Shown here: one piece after another, positions 1 to 8,009 of the stretch
Position numbering within the stretch: position 1 is the first letter of the stretch
Layout of the letters: each line of letters starts with the position of its first letter
Source of the DNA: Bacteroidales bacterium UBA1189
Lineage (GTDB): Bacteria > Bacteroidota > Bacteroidia > Bacteroidales > Bacteroidaceae
Direction of reading: 5' to 3'
Assembly: GCA_002309805.1 (NCBI GenBank)
Contig: DBYJ01000029.1
Span: forward strand, 347-40,581
DNA: 40,235 nucleotides
The notes under the pieces: generated by a model
What the model was told of the DNA's origin: nothing
The model's input: only the letters and a program-made list of their open reading frames with translations
The model's database searches: none
Program-made: the position numbers and the translations under genes

Positions 1-558
1 CGCGACTCCCGCAGCCGCTCCACCAGTTTCTCCGCTTCCGTCACGAAGAACATCCCGAGCATCTTCACCAAACTCGGGGCGGATGCCTCGTATGGTTTCG
101 GCGACAGTGAGCAGGCGGTGAATGCGAACATCATCAAGATTCGCTTCAACAACTACAACCTCCACGGCAATGCCTCCATCGCCCCCATCCAGTGGCTCGA
201 GCTGCGCTACGACATCCGCTACGGCTGGTCGCGCTCCCGCTATGCCGAAGAGAGCAACACCACCACATCCCTCTCCCACAGCGGAGCCCTCCACATCTTC
301 CCCATTGCCGCCCTCGACCTCTCGCTGGACTACGACCACGTGCGCCGCCAGCTTGCCGACGGCACGTATAAACGTATGGCTTTCTTCAATGCCTCGGCGC
401 AATACAAGTTCAAGCGGTGCATCCTCCGTCTGGAGCTCGACAACCTCCTGAACCAGCGCAGCTACTCCTATACCGTCTTCGATGGCATCAACACCTACAC
501 CTTCGACTACGGCCTCTGCGGCCGCACAGCCATGCTCAGTGCACGCGTCAGCCTTTAA
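1..558 (+). CDS. Outer-membrane beta-barrel protein, C-terminal part (TonB-dependent receptor-like)
   Basis: The reading frame is open from base 1 to the TAA at 556-558, giving about 185 residues; the N-terminus lies outside the window. The sequence alternates aromatic/hydrophobic and polar residues in strand-length blocks (LELRYDIRYGW, LDLSLDYDHVRR, ASAQYKF, LRLELDNLLNQRSYSY) and ends in the short strand TAMLSARVSL. This is the typical end of a Bacteroidetes outer-membrane barrel, where LDNLLNQRSYSY resembles the usual 'NLFNxxxY' near the last strands. It probably acts in the outer membrane in uptake or surface binding. The substrate cannot be inferred. A heptamer hairpin begins directly after the stop and may serve as its transcription end. 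Confidence 0.75.
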   Translation, partial: RDSRSRSTSFSASVTKNIPSIFTKLGADASYGFGDSEQAVNANIIKIRFNNYNLHGNASIAPIQWLELRYDIRYGWSRSRYAEESNTTTSLSHSGALHIFPIAALDLSLDYDHVRRQLADGTYKRMAFFNASAQYKFKRCILRLELDNLLNQRSYSYTVFDGINTYTFDYGLCGRTAMLSARVSL

Positions 559-654
559 GAATGAAAAATGAAAAATGAAGAATAAATAGCTTTGCAATCG
601 GAACGCTGCATACGGGACATTTTATTTTTCATTTTTCATTCTTCATTTTTCATT
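559..654. repeat. Inverted pair of heptamer-repeat tracts (AATGAAA family)
   Basis: The left tract (559-587) consists of 7-bp units of the type AATGAAA/AATGAAG. The right tract (621-654) has the complementary units TTTTTCA/TTCTTCA. The arms can pair over almost 30 bp around a loop of about 33 bases. The same architecture recurs at 12288-12392 and, with another heptamer, at 25786-25893. It lies between an outer-membrane protein gene and the msrA promoter and could end transcription in either direction; no function is proven. Confidence 0.8.
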
Positions 655-681
655 AAAAAAAAGTTTTTCATCAAAATTTTG

Positions 682-689
682 TATCTTTG
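682..689 (+). promoter_or_regulatory. Bacteroidetes -7 box for the msrA-creatininase gene
   Basis: TATCTTTG at 682-689 matches the Bacteroidetes -7 consensus TAnnTTTG and lies 26 bases before the ATG at 716. The -33 region around 660 is only a T/A-rich run without a clear TTTG, so the assignment rests on the -7 box. Confidence 0.55.
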
Positions 690-715
690 CCGTCGGAAAA
701 AAGAAAAAGACAACG

Positions 716-1993
716 ATGACACATGAGATTTATCTGGCTGCGGGGTGCTTCTGGGGCGCCGAGCATTATCTGAAGAAGATACGGGGTGTGACGATGACCG
801 AGGTGGGCTTTGCCAACGGACGGACGGAGAACCCCACGTACAAGGAGGTCTATACGGACACGACGGGCTATGCCGAGTGCGTGCACGTGGTGTTCGACGA
901 CGTGGTGCTGCCCCTGCCCTTCCTCGTGCGGCTCTACCTCCGCGCCATCGACCCTACAAGCCTGAACCGTCAGGGCGAGGACGAGGGTACGCGCTACCGC
1001 ACGGGCATCTACTACACCGACGCTGCCGACGAGCCTGTGGCCCGCGCCATACTCGACGAGGCACAGCGCAGGTACGATGCCCCCCTCTGCGTCGAGCTGC
1101 TGCCGCTGCAGAATTTCTATACCGCCGAGGAGTATCATCAGGACTATCTGAACAAAAACCCCACGGGCTACTGCCACCTGCCGAGTGAGCTGTTCGCCTT
1201 TGCCGAGCAGGCAAACAAGGGCATGACACCCGACCTCTGCCAGGCAACCTACGGCGAGGTCAGGGGCGTGGCGTACGACGTCGCCGTGCTGCCATGGGGA
1301 GCCACGGAGCCGCACAACGGACATCTGCCCTACCTGACGGACTGCATCCTGAGCCACGACGTGGCTGTCGATGCCGCACGGCTGGCATGGGAGCGTGCAG
1401 GGGTCCGGACGATGGTGCTGCCTCCCGTGGGGCTTGGGGCACAGAACCCCGGGCAGCGCGAGCTGCCCTTCTGCCTCCATTTCCGTCAGCAGACCCAGCA
1501 GGCGGTACTGACCGACATCGTCAGCTCGTTGTACTGCCAGGGAGTGCGACGGCTCCTCATCGTCAACGGCCACGGCGGCAACACCTTCAAGGGCTTTGTC
1601 CGTGATTTGGCGGCAGACTATCCCGACATGCTCATTGCCGTAAGCAACTGGTATGCCGTGCTGCCGGCGAAGGATTATCTTGACCATCCGGGCGACCATG
1701 CCGACGAACTGGAGACGTCGGCCATGCTGCATTATCACCCCGAGCTGGTGCGGATGGAGCTGGCAGGCGAGGGCAAGGCACATGCCTTCCGTCCCGCGGG
1801 GCTGCGCGACGGGACGGCATGGATACCGCGCCACTGGAACCTCGTCACTTCTGACACGGGCATAGGCAATCCCCGTGCTGCAACGGCTGAGAAAGGGCGC
1901 CGCCTGACCCACGATGTGGCCGAGCGTTATGCCACCCTGCTGGCCGACCTGACCCGCGTCACCACGACAGAGGAACTCTACGAAAAAGAATAA
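716..1993 (+). CDS. msrA: MsrA-creatininase fusion protein
   Basis: The protein has 425 residues. Residues 1-160 are a peptide-methionine (S)-S-oxide reductase: GCFWG with catalytic Cys11, FANGRTENPTYKEV, DEGTRYRTGIYY and FYTAEEYHQDYL are all present. From about residue 175 a creatininase-family amidohydrolase follows: LPWGATEPHNGHLPYLTD (Glu198, His200 and a downstream Asp as metal ligands), VNGHGGN and HADELETS. MsrA reduces oxidised methionine in proteins; creatininase-family enzymes are metal-dependent hydrolases of cyclic amides, and the substrate here is unknown. One uninterrupted frame with no internal start at the junction makes two separate genes unlikely. MsrA is usually alone or fused to MsrB. 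In related bacteria I recall the creatininase-like protein as a separate gene with the same LPWGATEPHN motif. Confidence 0.9.
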   Translation: MTHEIYLAAGCFWGAEHYLKKIRGVTMTEVGFANGRTENPTYKEVYTDTTGYAECVHVVFDDVVLPLPFLVRLYLRAIDPTSLNRQGEDEGTRYRTGIYYTDAADEPVARAILDEAQRRYDAPLCVELLPLQNFYTAEEYHQDYLNKNPTGYCHLPSELFAFAEQANKGMTPDLCQATYGEVRGVAYDVAVLPWGATEPHNGHLPYLTDCILSHDVAVDAARLAWERAGVRTMVLPPVGLGAQNPGQRELPFCLHFRQQTQQAVLTDIVSSLYCQGVRRLLIVNGHGGNTFKGFVRDLAADYPDMLIAVSNWYAVLPAKDYLDHPGDHADELETSAMLHYHPELVRMELAGEGKAHAFRPAGLRDGTAWIPRHWNLVTSDTGIGNPRAATAEKGRRLTHDVAERYATLLADLTRVTTTEELYEKE

Positions 1994-2332
1994 AAAACAG
2001 GACGGTTCCATCAAGAAAAACCATAGGCATGCCCTGAAAAAAAACTTATGCGGCTGACAATCCCAAAAAGGAAAAGACATATCCCTCCGAGTGACGGGTT
2101 GAAAACTTAACCGCGCAGCAGACGGCACTTTTATATAGGAATGGGGAGTTCGCAACCCGTCACGCATCAAGGCGTAAAGGTAGCGAAGCCATCTTTGTTA
2201 CGAATTGTAAGCAGGGTTGTCAAAAAAGCCACAATAGAACTTTTGCTTAAGTGTAATATTATGGAATAGGCAGAAAAAGCAGACTTTGTTTACGTCTTTT
2301 TTGATAATTTTGCGTCGTATTATCGGAAAGCG
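1994..2332. other. 339-bp intergenic region with an 11-bp inverted repeat
   Basis: There is no convincing coding frame. A perfect inverted repeat, GTGACGGGTTG at 2091-2101 and CAACCCGTCAC at 2153-2163, brackets 51 bases. The promoter of the sigma-factor gene lies at the right end (2305-2312). The bracketed element could be a structured RNA, an attenuator or a tiny MITE-like remnant; I see no target-site duplication at its flanks. Confidence 0.6.
2305..2312 (+). promoter_or_regulatory. -7 box for the sigma/anti-sigma/barrel operon
   Basis: TAATTTTG fits TAnnTTTG and lies 20 bases before the ATG at 2333. A TTTG occurs at 2285-2288, giving a spacer of 16 bases, shorter than the usual 19-21, so the -33 element is uncertain. 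Confidence 0.5.
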
Positions 2333-2836
2333 ATGAAAAAGATGACTCCTTCACAATTTGAGAAGCTCGTTCGGGATGAGCGGAAAGGACTGCTCGGGTA
2401 CGCCTGCTATCGGCTGGGAAATCCCGATGATGCGGAAGATGTCGTGCAGGATGTTCTTGTCCAGTTCCATCAGCAGGTGAACGAAAGGAATGTAGAGATT
2501 CGCCGACCGCAGGCCTGGCTCTATCGCACGCTTGCCAACCTCTGCATCAGCCGTCTGCGCGAAAGCGAACGCATACCGATTGTTCCTCTTGACGGCCAGC
2601 CTGAACCTGTCACGTCCGAAACCGAGGACTTCGAGCTGGAATTCCGTCGCATCAGCAGGCTATTAGGTGAAATACCTGCGGAACAGGCGGAGGTCATCCG
2701 GCTACGGTTCTATGGTGACAAAAGTTTCAGGGAAATTGCCGACATCTTGGGCATACCGCTCACCACAGCCAAGTCACGCTTCAGCTACGGACTGGAGAAA
2801 ATCAGACAAGGGATGCACGCCCCTCTTGCAGTATAA
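2333..2836 (+). CDS. ECF-family RNA polymerase sigma factor
   Basis: A 167-residue sigma-70-family regulator with only regions 2 and 4. Region 2 covers roughly residues 8-75 (LLGYACYRLGNPDDAEDVVQ, then QAWLYRTLANLCI). Region 4 covers roughly 105-160 (IPAEQAEVIRLRFYGDKSF, then a helix-turn-helix EIADILGIPLTTAKSRFSYG). It would direct RNA polymerase to envelope-related promoters, probably including its own operon. The next gene, 22 bases downstream, encodes a membrane anti-sigma factor, and the third gene an STN-domain barrel. That is the usual Bacteroidetes arrangement of a surface-signalling sigma factor with its inhibitor and target. Length and motifs are normal for the family. Confidence 0.93.
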   Translation: MKKMTPSQFEKLVRDERKGLLGYACYRLGNPDDAEDVVQDVLVQFHQQVNERNVEIRRPQAWLYRTLANLCISRLRESERIPIVPLDGQPEPVTSETEDFELEFRRISRLLGEIPAEQAEVIRLRFYGDKSFREIADILGIPLTTAKSRFSYGLEKIRQGMHAPLAV

Positions 2837-2858
2837 AACGAAAAAAAACGAAAAAACT

Positions 2859-3413
2859 ATGGATTGCAAAACGTTTAGAAACCAGGTGGTTGACCTTTTT
2901 GACAAGGAGGTAAGCCCACGAACGAAAGCTGAGTGCCAGCAGCACATGGACGAATGCGAAGCTTGTAGGAACTACTACCATGAACTGGCGCAGGCTGCAG
3001 AGATGTTACGCCCCAGACACTCGCCACTACAGAATCAGCAAAAGCCAGCAACATTCCGCCACAGGATAAAAGCCGCAGCCATATTTGCGGGTGTTATCCT
3101 TGCGGCGGGCATCACCGTAGCAGCCATACACCATGCACAAAACCGTCCTGCGCAGCCTCCGCAGTCCAAGGCCACGCCCGTCCACTTCAAGGGCGAAAGC
3201 CTCGACAGCATCCTCTCCGTCGTCGCCCCGTACTACAAGAAGACCGTCGTCTTCCGCGACGAAGCGCCACGCCAGCTGCAGCTCATCATGACGTGGAACC
3301 CCGCGACGCCGTTCGATGACTTCGTCCGCCGCCTCAACGCTTTCGACGGTCTGTCGCTGACCATGCAGCACGATACCCTTTTTGTTGAAGCCAATAGCGC
3401 AGATGAAAAATGA
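2859..3413 (+). CDS. Membrane anti-sigma factor with zinc-binding motif and DUF4974/STN-like C-terminal domain
   Basis: The start is ATG 2859; a longer frame upstream overlaps the sigma gene and does not look like protein. The product has 184 residues. Residues 1-40 carry a ZAS-type motif (Cys26, His29, Cys33, Cys36; HMDECEAC). Residues 72-90 form one membrane segment (AAAIFAGVILAAGITVAAI). Residues 108-180 resemble the DUF4974 domain found at the C-terminus of FecR proteins (VHFKGESLDSILSVV ... FDDFVRRLNAFDGLSLTM). The family role is to hold the sigma factor at the inner membrane until an envelope signal arrives. The central FecR domain is missing, so this is a shortened design. Its stop overlaps the next start (ATGA at 3410-3413), which implies translational coupling. 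Confidence 0.85.
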   Translation: MDCKTFRNQVVDLFDKEVSPRTKAECQQHMDECEACRNYYHELAQAAEMLRPRHSPLQNQQKPATFRHRIKAAAIFAGVILAAGITVAAIHHAQNRPAQPPQSKATPVHFKGESLDSILSVVAPYYKKTVVFRDEAPRQLQLIMTWNPATPFDDFVRRLNAFDGLSLTMQHDTLFVEANSADEK

Positions 3414-6400
3414 AAAAACAGTTTGTCCATTTCCAATGGGTAGCCGCCACCCTATTCCTTATTTTATTTAACGTCTCTCACGCTTCGGCCCAGCAGACCG
3501 TCACCCACGACTTTCACGAAACGCCCCTCATCGAGGCGTTGCAGACCATCAGCCACGGGCAGTCCGACTACACCATCGACATCCTTGCCGACGGACTGGA
3601 CGACCTGCAGACCTCGGCTCGCGTAAAAGACCTGACCGTCCCCGACGCCATCAAGAAAATCTGCAAGGGGCAGCCCGTGAAGGTGAAGGTGCAGGGTCAG
3701 ACCATCAGCGTGCAGGCCACGAAGAAACAGCTCCAGCTGCCCGATAGAATCAGGCTGGTGGGCGAGGTGAGGGACGGATTCCTCGATATGCCCCTGCCCC
3801 AGGCCAACGTGTCGATGCACGCCGCCGACAGCACCGTGCTCGTGGACTCCCTGACCATAACACAGGTCTTCGGAGCGGGTATGCGGGTAAAAAACGCCCA
3901 TTTCATGGTCAACGTAAAGCCCGAGCGCAAGGAATACCTCTTTCGCGCCCGGCTGGACGGCTATGACGACGTCTGGCAGCGCGCAGCCGTCACCAACCCC
4001 TGGAAGGACGAAGTAGAGGTACCCACCCTGCAGATGTTCCGCATGCGCAACGTGACGCTCGACGAGGTCACCGTGACGGCCACGAAAATCAAGTTCTTCT
4101 ACCGTGGCGACACGCTCATCTACGACGCCACCGCCTTCCGTATGCCCGAAGGTTCGATGCTCGACGACCTCATCCGGCAGCTGCCCGGTGTAACGATGAA
4201 CGACGACGGCGAGATATTCGTCAACGGCCGCAAAGTGGATGAGCTGCTGCTAGGCTCGCACACCTTCTTCGGCGGCAACAAGCGCGTGCTGATGCAGAAC
4301 CTGCCCTACTACACCGTCAAGCACCTGAAGGTCTATGAGAAGCAGACCGACATGAGCGAGGCGCTGGGCTACGACGTCGAACCGCGCAAGTACGTCATGG
4401 ACGTCAACCTGAAGGAGGAGTACAGCCGCGGCTACATCGGCAACGTGGAGGCTGCCGCGGGCACCGAGGGCCGCTGGCTGGGCCGCGCCTTCGCCCTCGG
4501 CTTCACCGACAGGACGCGCCTCACCCTGCTGGCCAACGCCAATAACGTGGGCGAGACACGCCACATCGGGCAGTCCGGCCACTGGACGCCGGCCAGCATG
4601 CCGCGCTCGCTGATCACCACCCGCAGCGCCGCCGCCGAGATATCCTACTACGCTAAGGGCGACAAGCTGAGCGACACCTTCCGCGCCGAATACACCTCCA
4701 CGACGGACGAGCAGACCATGCATCAGCGAAGCGAGCAGTTCCTCGCCGGCAGCACGCCCACGTCGCTCACCGAGTCGTTCAGCCGGCAGGGAAGCGGACA
4801 GTTGAGGATATCCAACAACCTTACGCTCAAGAAGCCGACGTGGATATACTCCAACGCCGAATTCAGCTATGCCCGCCGCGACGGCCGGGCGAGCTCGGCC
4901 TTCGAGCAGTGGGACGACACGCTGACGGCCACCCTCCGCTCCGTCGGCATAAGCAAGGGCACCAACCTGCGCGGCCAGCTGGACGTGCAGGGAGCCTTCA
5001 ACGTAGGGGAAGGGCAGCGGATGACGTTCTACACCTTTTGGAACCACTCACAAGAAAAGGCGCAGCAGTCCGCCGCGTACGAGCAACGGTTATCCCCACA
5101 AGGCGACATCGTCAACGCCGACGACATCAGCAACCAGAACACCTGGGGGGTGGCAAACCTCTCCTACCAAAAGGAGCTGGGCGGAAGCTACCACGTGATG
5201 TTCGGCGGCGACCTCATCGGGTACACGTCCGAGCGCAGCCACGACTACCTCTACCACCCCGACACGCTGATGCTCGCCTCGCAGATTGACGCCCTCGCCG
5301 CCATCACCGACACCCGCAACTCCTACGACAGCCACCGCGAGCAAGTGCAGAACTCCCTCGGCGCCAGCTTCTGGAAGTCGGACACCTATCGCTACAGCGA
5401 CGACCTCCCCTATACGATATCGTACAATCGGTTCCGCACCGGATTCAGCGTCCCCGTCCGTCGCGAGCGGCTCGCCTACCGGCGCGGCGCCCTCGACACG
5501 CTGGCCACCCAGACCACCGTCTATCTCAATGCCTCGGTGGATTACCGCATCGTGAAGAACTACGGCCGCCACGACATCCGCCTCAGCGCCAGCCACGACC
5601 GCAGCGCACCCATGCTGATGGACCGCATCACCTACCGCGACGACAGCCGCCCACTCGTCGTCAAGCTGGGCAACCCAGCCCTCAAAGGGCGCGTCACGAC
5701 GAAGCTCAAAGCCGATTTTAACGACGGCAACACCGGTAACAGCGAGCATCCGCAGAGCTACCACGTCGGAGCCTCGTTCGACTACCGCCACCGCGACGTG
5801 GCACAGGCCGTCACCTACGCCCCGCAGACCGGCGTCTTCACCTACCAGCCCATGAACATCGGCGGCGCCTACACCGCCGGCGCAACCTTCGACTACACCA
5901 ACGTCCTCGGCGAGCAGCGCTCATGGACCGTACAGACCAACGCCGACGCCAACCTGCACCACGACAAGGACTACACCCGCCTCGAGGGCGAGACAGAGAG
6001 CCAGCTGAGCACCGTCAACACCCTCACCCTCCACGACGGAGCCTACATCCAATATGAGCGGGGCGCCCTCAACCTCCGCGCCACAGGCGACATCAGCTGG
6101 CGCCGCAGCGAGGGCCGCATGCGCGACTTCGCCACCCTCTCGGCCCTTGACTACCGCTACGGCCTCACCGCCCGCTACACCCTGCCGCGGCTCGGCACCA
6201 CCCTCGCCACCGACGCCACCATGTACAGCCGCCGCGGCTACGGCAGCGCCGAGCTCAACACCGACGACTTCCTCGTGAACGCCTCCGTCAGCCAGCCCCT
6301 GCTGAAGGGTAAGCTCATCGTCCGTCTCGAAGCCTTCGACCTCCTGCAGCAGCTCACCGCCACGCAGTACGTCGTCACCGCCCAGGGCCGCACCGAGACA

Positions 6401-6475
6401 CTCTACCGCTCCCTGCCCCACTACGTCATGCTCCACACCGTCTGGCATTTCAATCATAATCCCAAGACACGTTAA
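3410..6475 (+). CDS. STN-domain outer-membrane beta-barrel protein (TonB-dependent receptor-like)
   Basis: A 1021-residue protein. Signal peptide of about 27 residues (hydrophobic core VAATLFLILFNVSHASA). Residues 33-105 form a secretin/TonB short N-terminal (STN) domain (VTHDFHETPLIEALQTISHG). Residues 110-215 form a carboxypeptidase-regulatory-like beta sandwich (IRLVGEVRDGFLDMPLPQAN). A plug-like segment starts near residue 220 (LDEVTVTATKIKFFYRGDT, LIRQLPGVTMNDDGEIFVNG), followed by a long barrel of alternating strands ending HYVMLHTVWHFNHN. It lies in the outer membrane. The adjacent sigma/anti-sigma pair suggests that ligand binding by the STN region is signalled inward. There is no SusD-like partner, so it is probably not a classic SusC. 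The substrate is unknown. Coding starts inside the previous stop codon. Confidence 0.88.
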   Translation: MKKQFVHFQWVAATLFLILFNVSHASAQQTVTHDFHETPLIEALQTISHGQSDYTIDILADGLDDLQTSARVKDLTVPDAIKKICKGQPVKVKVQGQTISVQATKKQLQLPDRIRLVGEVRDGFLDMPLPQANVSMHAADSTVLVDSLTITQVFGAGMRVKNAHFMVNVKPERKEYLFRARLDGYDDVWQRAAVTNPWKDEVEVPTLQMFRMRNVTLDEVTVTATKIKFFYRGDTLIYDATAFRMPEGSMLDDLIRQLPGVTMNDDGEIFVNGRKVDELLLGSHTFFGGNKRVLMQNLPYYTVKHLKVYEKQTDMSEALGYDVEPRKYVMDVNLKEEYSRGYIGNVEAAAGTEGRWLGRAFALGFTDRTRLTLLANANNVGETRHIGQSGHWTPASMPRSLITTRSAAAEISYYAKGDKLSDTFRAEYTSTTDEQTMHQRSEQFLAGSTPTSLTESFSRQGSGQLRISNNLTLKKPTWIYSNAEFSYARRDGRASSAFEQWDDTLTATLRSVGISKGTNLRGQLDVQGAFNVGEGQRMTFYTFWNHSQEKAQQSAAYEQRLSPQGDIVNADDISNQNTWGVANLSYQKELGGSYHVMFGGDLIGYTSERSHDYLYHPDTLMLASQIDALAAITDTRNSYDSHREQVQNSLGASFWKSDTYRYSDDLPYTISYNRFRTGFSVPVRRERLAYRRGALDTLATQTTVYLNASVDYRIVKNYGRHDIRLSASHDRSAPMLMDRITYRDDSRPLVVKLGNPALKGRVTTKLKADFNDGNTGNSEHPQSYHVGASFDYRHRDVAQAVTYAPQTGVFTYQPMNIGGAYTAGATFDYTNVLGEQRSWTVQTNADANLHHDKDYTRLEGETESQLSTVNTLTLHDGAYIQYERGALNLRATGDISWRRSEGRMRDFATLSALDYRYGLTARYTLPRLGTTLATDATMYSRRGYGSAELNTDDFLVNASVSQPLLKGKLIVRLEAFDLLQQLTATQYVVTAQGRTETLYRSLPHYVMLHTVWHFNHNPKTR

Positions 6476-6551
6476 TCTCCCGCCCGCACAAGCAGGGTTA
6501 TGGATACTTCTTTATGGGTCTTTGATTTGTACAAAAATAGAAGGACGTAGC

Positions 6552-6570
6552 TGCCCCGTGCGGGGCATTT
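6552..6570 (+). terminator. Candidate intrinsic terminator after the sigma/barrel operon
   Basis: TGCCCC (6552-6557) and GGGGCA (6562-6567) pair perfectly around GTGC, followed by TTT. The T tract is short, so efficiency is uncertain, but the position 77 bases after the stop at 6475 fits. Confidence 0.5.
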
Positions 6571-6716
6571 CTGCATCGCAAAGGCCCCCATTATTCAAAA
6601 ATGAAATACTTTTGTTTTGGACTGTAGGGTGCTTCTGAATTGGTTTTTCGGAAAAGGCATTATGATTGCAAAAAAATTATAAAAATAAAACATCATTGTA
6701 AAAACAAAAGAGTCTT

Positions 6717-6724
6717 TATCTTTG
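6717..6724 (+). promoter_or_regulatory. Additional promoter-like site far upstream of ftcD
   Basis: TATCTTTG at 6717-6724 with TTG at 6696-6698 (18-bp spacer) matches the Bacteroidetes promoter pattern. No start codon with convincing coding follows for about 280 bases. It would make either a long leader for the formimidoyltransferase gene or a small RNA ending at the GC hairpin near 6901-6913. Confidence 0.4.
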
Positions 6725-6890
6725 CAGAGAAAAAAAAGTGTTTTTTTGCATAGGGGGCGTAGGTGGTTAGGAAATAAAAATAAAAAGTTTATTTTGTGTT
6801 TCTCTCGCCTTGACCTTCGGTCTAAAATGCTCACACTCGGCAAAAAGAAAATTTTTTCTCTTTGCTCTCGCTTAATCGCATTTTTGTCAC

Positions 6891-6925
6891 TATCTTTAAT
6901 CCCCCTACGGGGGCTTTTAGATAGG
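6891..6925. repeat. Palindrome with GC-rich core (candidate terminator or regulatory hairpin)
   Basis: CTATCT (start of the element) pairs with AGATAG (its end), and CCCCC pairs with GGGGG around TAC in the core (6901-6913). The two stems are separated by symmetric 5-base internal loops. CTTTT follows the GC core on the plus strand. It lies between two promoter-like sites (6717 and 6976) and may end a short transcript from the first. Confidence 0.5.
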
Positions 6926-6951
6926 GTTCACCTCGGAAAAATCAACTATAA

Positions 6952-6983
6952 TTTGCTTTTTCGCTCGGTTCACCCTATCTTTG
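6952..6983 (+). promoter_or_regulatory. Promoter of the ftcD-FAH-porU operon
   Basis: TTTG at 6952-6955, a 20-bp spacer and TATCTTTG at 6976-6983 match the Bacteroidetes consensus closely. The ATG at 7008 is 24 bases downstream. The spacer contains CTTTTTCGCTCGG, also found in the promoters at 28314-28344 and 24970-25000. Confidence 0.75.
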
Positions 6984-7007
6984 TCGCTCAAAATGAGAAA
7001 ATGCAGG

Positions 7008-8009
7008 ATGAAACGGATTGTCGAGTGTGTGCCGAACTTCAGCGAGGGGCGCGACGCGGAGGTCATCGCTTCCATCGTGGAGGCCATCCGCACGGCTGAG
7101 GCGGACGGCGAGCGGGTGCAGGTGCTGAATGTCGATGCCGGTGAGGCTGCCAACCGCACGGTGGTGACCTTCATCGGTGAGGCGGTGGCGGTCTGCGAGG
7201 CTGCCTTCAGGGCTGTACGCACGGCGGGCGAGCTCATCGACATGCGCCAGCAGCATGGCACGCATCCCCGCATAGGGGCCACGGACGTCCTGCCCCTGGT
7301 ACCCTTGAGCGGCATCACGCTGGAGGAGTGTGCTTCTCTGGCGCGGACGTTGGCCGAACGCATCTACCGCGAGCTGGGCATCCCGTGCTACTGCTACGAG
7401 GCGGCAGCCTTCACGCCCGAACGGCGCAACCTGGCCGTGTGCAGGGCAGGAGAGTACGAGTCGCTGCCCGAGAAGATGGAGGACCCGCTCAGGCGTCCGG
7501 ACTTCGGCCCCGCGCACTACGACGAGCGCACGGCCCGCACAGGAGCGTCCGTCGTCGGGGCAAGGGACCTCCTCATTGCCGTCAACTTCAATCTTGATAC
7601 AACATCGGTTCCGCTTGCTCATGAAATAGCCTGTGACGTCCGTGAAAAGGGACGAAAAATCAACGGACAATGGGCGCGGGGGACGCTGAAGGGCTGCAAG
7701 GCCATCGGCTGGTACATTGAGGAGTATGGCATCGCCCAGGTGTCGATGAACATCACCGACATCCATGCCACGCCGCTCCACAGAGCCTACGACGAGGTGT
7801 GCCGTGCTGCTGCTGCCCGCGGGGCGAAGGTGACGGGGACGGAAATCATCGGCCTTGTGCCGCGTAGCGTACTGGAGGAGGCAGGGAGGTATTTTGCGGT
7901 GAGCGGCGAGCGGATAGCGGACGGCAATCTCATCGGAATCGCCATCAGCAGCATGCACCTGGACGACCTGCGCCCGTTTAACATAGAAGAAAAGACATTG
8001 CCGATATGA
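7008..8009 (+). CDS. ftcD: Glutamate formimidoyltransferase
   Basis: A 333-residue protein from ATG 7008 (MKRIVECVPNFSEGRD, the family's usual N-terminus). An in-frame ATG at 6993 exists but lies only about 10 bases after the -7 box. The enzyme transfers the formimino group of N-formiminoglutamate to tetrahydrofolate, the last step of histidine degradation. Motifs include VPNFSEGRD, DMRQQHGTHPRIGATDVLPLVP (cut short here) and AVNFNLDT. The length corresponds to the transferase domains without the cyclodeaminase domain of the mammalian bifunctional protein, as usual in Bacteroidetes. Other hut genes are not in the window. The stop overlaps the next start (ATGA at 8006). Confidence 0.93.
   Translation: MKRIVECVPNFSEGRDAEVIASIVEAIRTAEADGERVQVLNVDAGEAANRTVVTFIGEAVAVCEAAFRAVRTAGELIDMRQQHGTHPRIGATDVLPLVPLSGITLEECASLARTLAERIYRELGIPCYCYEAAAFTPERRNLAVCRAGEYESLPEKMEDPLRRPDFGPAHYDERTARTGASVVGARDLLIAVNFNLDTTSVPLAHEIACDVREKGRKINGQWARGTLKGCKAIGWYIEEYGIAQVSMNITDIHATPLHRAYDEVCRAAAARGAKVTGTEIIGLVPRSVLEEAGRYFAVSGERIADGNLIGIAISSMHLDDLRPFNIEEKTLPI

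Noticed and set aside
671..2170. Long minus-strand frame of 499 codons opposite msrA-creatininase
   Set aside because: It is the antisense of a gene with complete catalytic motifs; its sequence is rich in His/Val/Arg with no family resemblance, typical for a shadow in GC-rich DNA.
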